The position numbers were made by a program, and so were the translations under genes. DNA of 10,093 bases from an uncultured Actinomyces sp. GTDB taxonomy: Bacteria > Actinomycetota > Actinomycetes > Actinomycetales > Actinomycetaceae. This document shows, piece after piece, positions 6,432 to 10,093 of this stretch. Location: NCBI GenBank assembly GCA_945949035.1, contig CAMFDH010000033.1, positions 1 through 10,093 on the forward strand. Direction: 5' to 3'. The notes beneath the pieces were generated by a model that was not told the origin of the DNA, searched no databases, and saw only the letters and a program-made list of their open reading frames with translations. Each line of letters opens with the position of its first letter. Position 1 is the first letter of the stretch.

Positions 6432-7070
6432 ATGCACCTAAACGTCATCGAACACCCCCTGGTGGAGCACAAGCTCACCGTCCTGCGCGATAAGAAGACG
6501 CCCTCGTCGACCTTCCGTTCTCTCGTCGACGAACTCGTGATGCTTCTGACCTACGAGGCGACGCGGAATGTCGCTGTTGAGCCCGTAGAAATTGAGACGC
6601 CCGTGGCCCCCACCACGGGCGTTATGCTGTCCGAACCGCGTCCCCTGGTTGTGCCTATTCTTCGTGCTGGCCTCGGCATGCTGGACGGGATGACCCAGAT
6701 GATGCCGACCGCTGAGGTCGGATTCCTGGGAATGCGCCGGGATGAGAACACGCTGGAGATTGAGACCTACGCCAACCGTCTTCCCGCGGATCTGTCGGGA
6801 CGCGAGGTTTACGTCCTCGACCCGATGCTGGCCACGGGACACACCCTGGTTGCCACCATCGAGTACCTGATTGAGCACAATGCCAAGCGGATCGTCTGCC
6901 TCTGCATTCTGGCGACCCCCGAGGGTATTGAGGAAATCGACAAGAAGATTGGTGACCGCGCGGACGTCACCGTCGTCACCGCGGCGATGGATGAGGGACT
7001 GAACGAGAAGTCCTACATTGTCCCGGGTCTGGGCGATGCGGGAGACCGACTCTACGGAGTTGTCGACTAG
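6432..7070 (+). CDS. upp: Uracil phosphoribosyltransferase
   Basis: Salvages uracil with PRPP to give UMP and pyrophosphate in the cytoplasm. With the ATG at 6432 the protein is 212 residues, the usual family length. An upstream in-frame extension would overlap tadA and has no homologous character, so it is rejected. It begins with the characteristic N-terminal [22 protein letters not shown]. It contains [15 protein letters not shown] (73-87), the PRPP loop [12 protein letters not shown] (128-139) and the uracil-binding tail [21 protein letters not shown] (189-209). In the PRPP loop the more usual ATGG is ATGH. It is monocistronic, divergent from tadA, and ends in a very strong terminator. 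No pyrimidine-responsive attenuator can fit in the short upstream region. Confidence 0.96.
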   Translation: MHLNVIEHPLVEHKLTVLRDKKTPSSTFRSLVDELVMLLTYEATRNVAVEPVEIETPVAPTTGVMLSEPRPLVVPILRAGLGMLDGMTQMMPTAEVGFLGMRRDENTLEIETYANRLPADLSGREVYVLDPMLATGHTLVATIEYLIEHNAKRIVCLCILATPEGIEEIDKKIGDRADVTVVTAAMDEGLNEKSYIVPGLGDAGDRLYGVVD

Positions 7071-7084
7071 GAACTGAACATAAG

Positions 7085-7128
7085 GGTGGGGCCCAAGAGA
7101 AGCGAATCTCTTGGGCCCCACCGTTTTT
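7085..7128 (+). terminator. Strong intrinsic terminator after upp, shared with metQ side
   Basis: A perfect 16-bp stem (7085-7100 with 7107-7122) with a 6-base loop AGCGAA is followed by GTTTTTGT (7123-7130). It lies 14 bases past the upp stop. The metQ stop at 7135-7137 converges on it from the other side. The same stem can end metQ transcripts, although the minus side has fewer T residues. Confidence 0.93.
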
Positions 7129-7134
7129 GTCTAC

Positions 7135-8001
7135 TTAGAACGCCGGGATTACCGAGCCGTCGGACCAGGTGGCCTCGATGAACTCGCGGACCTCATCTGA
7201 GTGCAGCAGTTCCTCAAGGATCTGGATGGTCTCGATGTTCTCGGCACCGTTCTTCCACACCAGCAGGTTGGCGTAGGGGCTGTCGGTTCCGTCCTCGAGG
7301 ACGAGGGCGTCGTCAGCGGGTGAGAGGCCGCCCTCAAGTGCGAAGTTACCGTTGATCACGGCAATGTCGACGTCCTGCAGGTTACGGACCAGGGAGGGGC
7401 CTTCGACCTCGATCAGCTTGATGCCCTTGAGGGGCTTGACCGTGGTGACGTTGACCTTGCCGTCTGCCGGGAGCTCAACGAAGCCCTCAGCAGCCAGAAG
7501 CTCCAGTGCGCGCACCTGGTTCGAGGGGTCGGTGATGACGCCTACGGTTGCGCCTTCAGGAACATCGGCCAGGGCGGTGTGCTTCTCCGAGTAGATTCCG
7601 AGGGGCTCCAGGTGGACGCCCGCGCCGGGAACGAAGTCGTAGCCGCGCTCTTCCGACTGGGCTTCGAGGTAGGGGATGGTCTGGTAGAAGTTGGCATCCA
7701 GCTCGCCGGCCTCAAGGGTTTCGTTCGGCAGGATGTAGTCGGAGAACTCGATGATCTCCAGCTGCAGGCCCGCGTCCGCTGCCAGGTTCTCGCTGATGAA
7801 CGCGAGGATCTTGCCGTGGGGGCTGGGGCTGGCGCCGACGGTGAGGACGGCGAGGTCGGTGTTCTCAGCGGATTCGGTGGCGGCGTCGTTCTGCTCGGCC
7901 TCGGTTGATTGGCCTCCCGCGGCGGTTCCGCCTGAAGAGCATCCCGCAAGGACAAGGGCTGCTGCCGCACCTACTGCTGCAAAGTTACGAATGGAACGCA
8001 T
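7135..8001 (-). CDS. metQ: Methionine ABC transporter substrate-binding lipoprotein
   Basis: NlpA/MetQ-family lipoprotein that captures methionine outside the membrane and delivers it to MetNI. With the ATG at 7999-8001, preceded by GGAGGA, it has 288 residues. A lipoprotein signal MRSIRNFAAVGAAAALVLAGC ends in lipobox LAGC with Cys21, the lipidation site. An acidic, low-complexity linker follows (about 22-50). Family motifs are VGASPSPHGKIL (55-66), FSDYILPNETLEAGELDANFYQTIPYLE, GVHLEPLGIYS and SNQVRALELL. The frame extends 51 codons further upstream, but that part covers intergenic repeats and lacks a signal peptide. It is the third gene of the minus-strand met operon, 186 bases after metI, and ends 6 bases from the shared terminator. 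D-methionine or a related amino acid is also possible. The lipoprotein family is certain; the ligand is inferred from the operon and riboswitch. Confidence 0.93.
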   Translation of the reverse strand: MRSIRNFAAVGAAAALVLAGCSSGGTAAGGQSTEAEQNDAATESAENTDLAVLTVGASPSPHGKILAFISENLAADAGLQLEIIEFSDYILPNETLEAGELDANFYQTIPYLEAQSEERGYDFVPGAGVHLEPLGIYSEKHTALADVPEGATVGVITDPSNQVRALELLAAEGFVELPADGKVNVTTVKPLKGIKLIEVEGPSLVRNLQDVDIAVINGNFALEGGLSPADDALVLEDGTDSPYANLLVWKNGAENIETIQILEELLHSDEVREFIEATWSDGSVIPAF

Positions 8002-8061
8002 TGGATTTCCTCCATGTGTTGGGCCCAGTTTGGGCTTGGTTTTGAGTAAAGATTTGTCATT

Positions 8062-8085
8062 ACCGAAATGTCTTGGACTTTCGGT
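8062..8085 (-). repeat. Perfect 7-bp inverted repeat in the metI-metQ spacer
   Basis: ACCGAAA (8062-8068) and TTTCGGT (8079-8085) are perfect complements around a 10-base loop, 61 bases before the metQ ATG. No T-run follows on the minus strand, so it is not an evident terminator. It could be an mRNA-stability or processing hairpin that uncouples metQ levels from metNI, or an operator. Confidence 0.4.
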
Positions 8086-8097
8086 TGCCTCGAAGCC

Positions 8098-8120
8098 GGT
8101 TTCTCCCGGGTTTCTCCCGG
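8098..8120. repeat. 11-bp tandem direct repeat in the metI-metQ spacer
   Basis: GGTTTCTCCCG occurs twice head to tail (8098-8108 and 8109-8119), followed by one more G of a third unit. It lies between metI and metQ with no coding sign. It is probably a slippage-prone repeat. An unmatched role in mRNA structure is possible. Confidence 0.5.
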
Positions 8121-8153
8121 TGTTCGGTGAGGCTGTGGTGATGCCGAGTACCA

Positions 8154-8167
8154 CTTACCCTGGTAAG
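8154..8167. repeat. CTTACC-CT-GGTAAG palindrome after metI
   Basis: Two perfect 6-bp arms with a 2-base centre lie 20 bases beyond the metI stop codon. As RNA it would need a larger loop (5-bp stem with a 4-base loop). As DNA it could be a dyad operator. No terminator T-run follows. Confidence 0.35.
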
Positions 8168-8187
8168 TTTCTCCGACTGGTGGCGTC

Positions 8188-8928
8188 TCAGCGATGGTCC
8201 ACCAGTCGGCTGATCATGTCGCCCAGCATTTGCACTGCTTGGACAATGATGACGATGGCGATAACCGTCACGATCATCACGTCGTCCTGCCACTGGTTGT
8301 AGCCGTAGTTCATGGCCAGCGCACCAAGTCCCCCGGCACCGATCGCGCCCGCCATGGCGGAGTACCCGATCAGGGTGATGAAGAGGACGGTGACCGACTG
8401 GACCAGGGAGGGCAGCGCTTCCCGCACCTGCACCCCCCACTGGATGCGCAGGTTCGAGGCCCCCATCATCTGGGCGGCTTCGATCGTTCCCGGGTTGATC
8501 GCCGCTACGTTCGTTTCGACCAGGCGGGCAAAGAATGGAACCGCACCCACCACCAGGGGGACGACGGCGGCCTTCCAGCCCAGGGCACTGCCCATGATCA
8601 ACCGGGTCAGCGGAAGCAGGGCGATCAGAAGAATCATGAACGGGAACGAACGCACAATATTGACGATGACGCCGACAACCTGGTTCATGGCGGCACGCGG
8701 CTTCAGTCCCCCGCGTGAGCTTGAGGCAAGCAGCAGGCCCAATGGCAGTCCGAAGAGGACGGTGAGGGCGCTTGCCGAACCAACCATCATCAGCGTCTCG
8801 AGGACGGCGGGCCAGAACTTCTGCTGAATCGCAGGGTTGTCACCCCAGCGGGGATCACCGGGAGCCGCCACCAGGACGGAGAGCTTGAGCGAGGCTTCAA
8901 ATAGAAGAGCGGAGGCAGTCACTGTCAC
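8188..8928 (-). CDS. metI: Methionine ABC transporter permease
   Basis: Inner-membrane channel of the MetNIQ importer. About 246 residues, somewhat longer than E. coli MetI (217) because of an N-terminal extension. It has roughly five membrane segments: around 47-68, 85-110, 121-140, 175-200 and 217-235. The EAA coupling loop is clear: IEAAQMMGASNLRIQWGVQVREALPSL (about 149-175), which would dock on MetN. The start is GTG at 8926-8928, giving the 4-base GTGA overlap with the metN stop and a GAGAG five bases upstream. A GTG two codons earlier (8932-8934) is an equal alternative. The overlap implies translational coupling with metN. No break or unusual residue is seen. Confidence 0.93.
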   Translation of the reverse strand: MTVTASALLFEASLKLSVLVAAPGDPRWGDNPAIQQKFWPAVLETLMMVGSASALTVLFGLPLGLLLASSSRGGLKPRAAMNQVVGVIVNIVRSFPFMILLIALLPLTRLIMGSALGWKAAVVPLVVGAVPFFARLVETNVAAINPGTIEAAQMMGASNLRIQWGVQVREALPSLVQSVTVLFITLIGYSAMAGAIGAGGLGALAMNYGYNQWQDDVMIVTVIAIVIIVQAVQMLGDMISRLVDHR

Positions 8929-9914
8929 ACCCACTCTCGAACCAGGATCGAGTTACGTTCCAACTGCCCGCGAATCGCGCTGGCGTTGTAGGCCGGAACA
9001 CTGATTGCCAGGCGACCAACCTGGAGGTTTCCAATCGACTCAAACCTTCCGGCAGCAACGTCCGCCCCCAGTGAGGCCACCAGGTTGAGCACCGTGGCAC
9101 CCGTGGGAATACCCGGGGAGGAGGTGAAGTAGATGTCCAGGAGTGTGGATCCCTTGGGGATCTCTACCCCATCGACGCTGGGCCGGGGCACCAGGTCTTC
9201 GGCCAGGACGGAGTGCGGCTCATCAAGAACCTGTTCAATCGGACCACTCTGAACGACCCGACCATGAGAGAGCAGGGTGACAGAGTCGCAGTAGTCGCGC
9301 ACGACTTCCATCTGGTGGGTAATGATGATGACCGTTACCCCCGACTCATCGCGCAGCTTCTGCAGCAGTTCCATGACCTGCTTGGTTGAGTTGGCGTCGA
9401 GGGCGGAAGTCGGCTCATCACAGAGCAGGACCGGGGGGTTGGTTGCCATTCCCCTGGCGATCCCAACCCGCTGCTGCTGACCGCCGGAAAGCTGGGAGGG
9501 GTAGGAACGCCCTCGTTCACCAAGTCCGACAACGGTAAGAAGTTCCTGAACGCGGGTGTTTGCCTTGGCTTTGTCGACACCGGCTAGCTTGAGCGGGAAG
9601 GCCACGTTGGCAGCGGCAGTTCGGGAGTCAAGCAGGTTGGGGGCCTGGAAGACCATGCCGATGTTGCGCCGGGCCGCACGCAGCGCGGAGCCCTCCAGCG
9701 CAGTCATGTCGATTCCGTTGACGACGATTGAACCCGAAGTGGGGCGCTCTAGCGCGGTGAGGCAGCGGATCAGCGTGGACTTTCCGGCGCCGGACTGCCC
9801 GACGATTCCGTGGATGGCCCCCTGTGGAATAGACAGCGTCACATTGTCGAGGGCAACAACGGAGCTTGCGCCCGGAATGTCATAGACCTTCCGAACATCC
9901 ACTAGTTCAATCAA
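8925..9914 (-). CDS. metN: Methionine ABC transporter ATP-binding protein
   Basis: ATPase that powers methionine import through MetI. With a TTG start at 9912-9914 it has 329 residues and begins LIELVDVRKVYD (TTG read as Met), matching the usual MIEL-type N-terminus. Walker A GQSGAGKST is at about 39-47, the Q-loop Gln at about 90, signature LSGGQQQR at about 142-149, Walker B VLLCDE at about 162-167 and the switch His at about 200. The last 75 residues form a NIL-type regulatory domain, which in E. coli MetN binds methionine and gives trans-inhibition. The same frame reaches a GTG at 9974 and an ATG at 9950, but both fall inside the riboswitch aptamer and are unlikely starts. GGAGGA lies directly before the TTG. 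It is the first gene of metN-metI-metQ. Confidence 0.93.
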   Translation of the reverse strand: MIELVDVRKVYDIPGASSVVALDNVTLSIPQGAIHGIVGQSGAGKSTLIRCLTALERPTSGSIVVNGIDMTALEGSALRAARRNIGMVFQAPNLLDSRTAAANVAFPLKLAGVDKAKANTRVQELLTVVGLGERGRSYPSQLSGGQQQRVGIARGMATNPPVLLCDEPTSALDANSTKQVMELLQKLRDESGVTVIIITHQMEVVRDYCDSVTLLSHGRVVQSGPIEQVLDEPHSVLAEDLVPRPSVDGVEIPKGSTLLDIYFTSSPGIPTGATVLNLVASLGADVAAGRFESIGNLQVGRLAISVPAYNASAIRGQLERNSILVREWV

Positions 9915-9921
9915 AATTCCT

Positions 9922-10004
9922 CCATCGGCCCTGGCAGAAGCACCTTGCATAAATGCTGGTTGCTGCAGCGTCACGGAGCCAGGTCTCTCAGCTGCTCTAG
10001 ATGG
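9922..10004 (-). promoter_or_regulatory. SAM riboswitch (SAM-I clan) controlling metNIQ
   Basis: Read on the minus strand, the region has the S-box core. P1 pairs CCATC (10000-10004) with GATGG (9922-9926). J1/2 is TAGAG. P2 pairs GCAGC (9991-9995) with GCTGC (9965-9969), and a GAGAGA/GTGAC kink-turn-like internal loop follows. The conserved GCAACC (9958-9963 region) leads into P3 (ACC...GGT, with inner GCA-TTTA-TGC). GGTGC follows P3. A pseudoknot is visible: CCTGGC in the P2 loop (9978-9983) is fully complementary to GCCAGG (9930-9935). No P4 hairpin is seen, so it may be a SAM-I/IV-like variant. The P1 3' strand shares its last GG with the metN Shine-Dalgarno GGAGGA, so SAM binding should hide the RBS: translational rather than transcriptional control. 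Confidence 0.85.
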
Positions 10005-10012
10005 TTACTGCG

Positions 10013-10018
10013 ATGATA
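10013..10018 (-). promoter_or_regulatory. Candidate -10 box for the metNIQ operon
   Basis: TATCAT on the minus strand matches TATAAT at 5 of 6 positions. Initiation about 7 bases downstream would fall at about 10006, immediately before the 5' strand of riboswitch P1. That fits a transcript beginning with the aptamer. No good -35 hexamer is present at 16-18 bases, so a weak or activator-assisted promoter is implied. Confidence 0.4.
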
Positions 10019-10093
10019 GTAGGGCGCTCAGGCATGGAGTATGCAAATCGGCTTCCAAATAGTGGACGCGTGCGCTCACAGATTAAAGGGTGC

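Noticed and set aside
6438..7121. A 227-codon open frame antisense to upp
   Set aside because: Covers the whole conserved upp gene and starts inside the upp terminator stem. It is a coding shadow.
8002..8154. 51-codon N-terminal extension of metQ
   Set aside because: It would bury the lipoprotein signal peptide internally and is encoded by repeat-containing spacer. The ATG at 8001 has a strong RBS and an immediate signal sequence.
8069..8187. Second SAM riboswitch or attenuator before metQ
   Set aside because: The spacer has hairpins but none of the S-box core (GCAACC...GGTGC with P2 kink-turn) and no T-run terminator. Note that an isolated GGCAACC occurs but has no matching partner elements.
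1..10093. CRISPR array, prophage, toxin-antitoxin or defence cluster
   Set aside because: No regularly spaced repeats, phage structural genes, small paired genes or defence domains were seen. The only accessory element is the IS at the left edge.

Overview
The window looks like chromosomal DNA from a high-GC Gram-positive bacterium (Actinobacteria, possibly the Actinomycetaceae). The evidence is GC-rich codon use, frequent GTG/TTG starts, an IS1249-type transposase of the kind common in actinobacteria, and housekeeping proteins of actinobacterial flavour. The genus cannot be fixed from the sequence alone. Most of the window is ordinary core metabolism, and I see no multi-gene novel system. 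The most informative element is a SAM riboswitch in front of a methionine ABC-transporter operon at the right end.

Left part (1-1250): the 3' portion of an IS256-family (IS1249 group) transposase runs in from the left edge on the + strand. It keeps its whole DDE triad, and its true start lies outside the window. Next comes a minus-strand tRNA-Ser(CGA) with its own promoter and a strong intrinsic terminator that faces the IS.

Middle (1328-5900): on the minus strand are sodA (Mn-type superoxide dismutase) and, upstream of it, a kup-type potassium transporter. Divergent from kup, on the + strand, is a stand-alone FAD-dependent dehydrogenase of the 3-ketosteroid-delta1-dehydrogenase-like family, ending in a UUCG-capped terminator.

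Right-centre (5900-7130): tadA (tRNA adenosine deaminase, minus) and upp (uracil phosphoribosyltransferase, plus) are divergent, with only 65 bp between their start codons. upp seems to have a -10-like box so close to its ATG that its mRNA may be leaderless. A perfect 16-bp terminator separates upp from the converging met operon.

Right part (7135-10093): a minus-strand operon metN-metI-metQ encodes ATPase, permease and lipoprotein binding protein of a methionine importer. Transcription probably starts near 10006, just before a SAM-I-clan riboswitch (about 9922-10004). The closing helix of that riboswitch overlaps the Shine-Dalgarno sequence of a TTG-initiated metN, which predicts translational shut-off when S-adenosylmethionine is plentiful. 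metI overlaps metN by 4 nt. metQ follows after a 186-nt spacer rich in inverted and tandem repeats. Beyond the promoter candidate (10019-10093) I see nothing I can assign.
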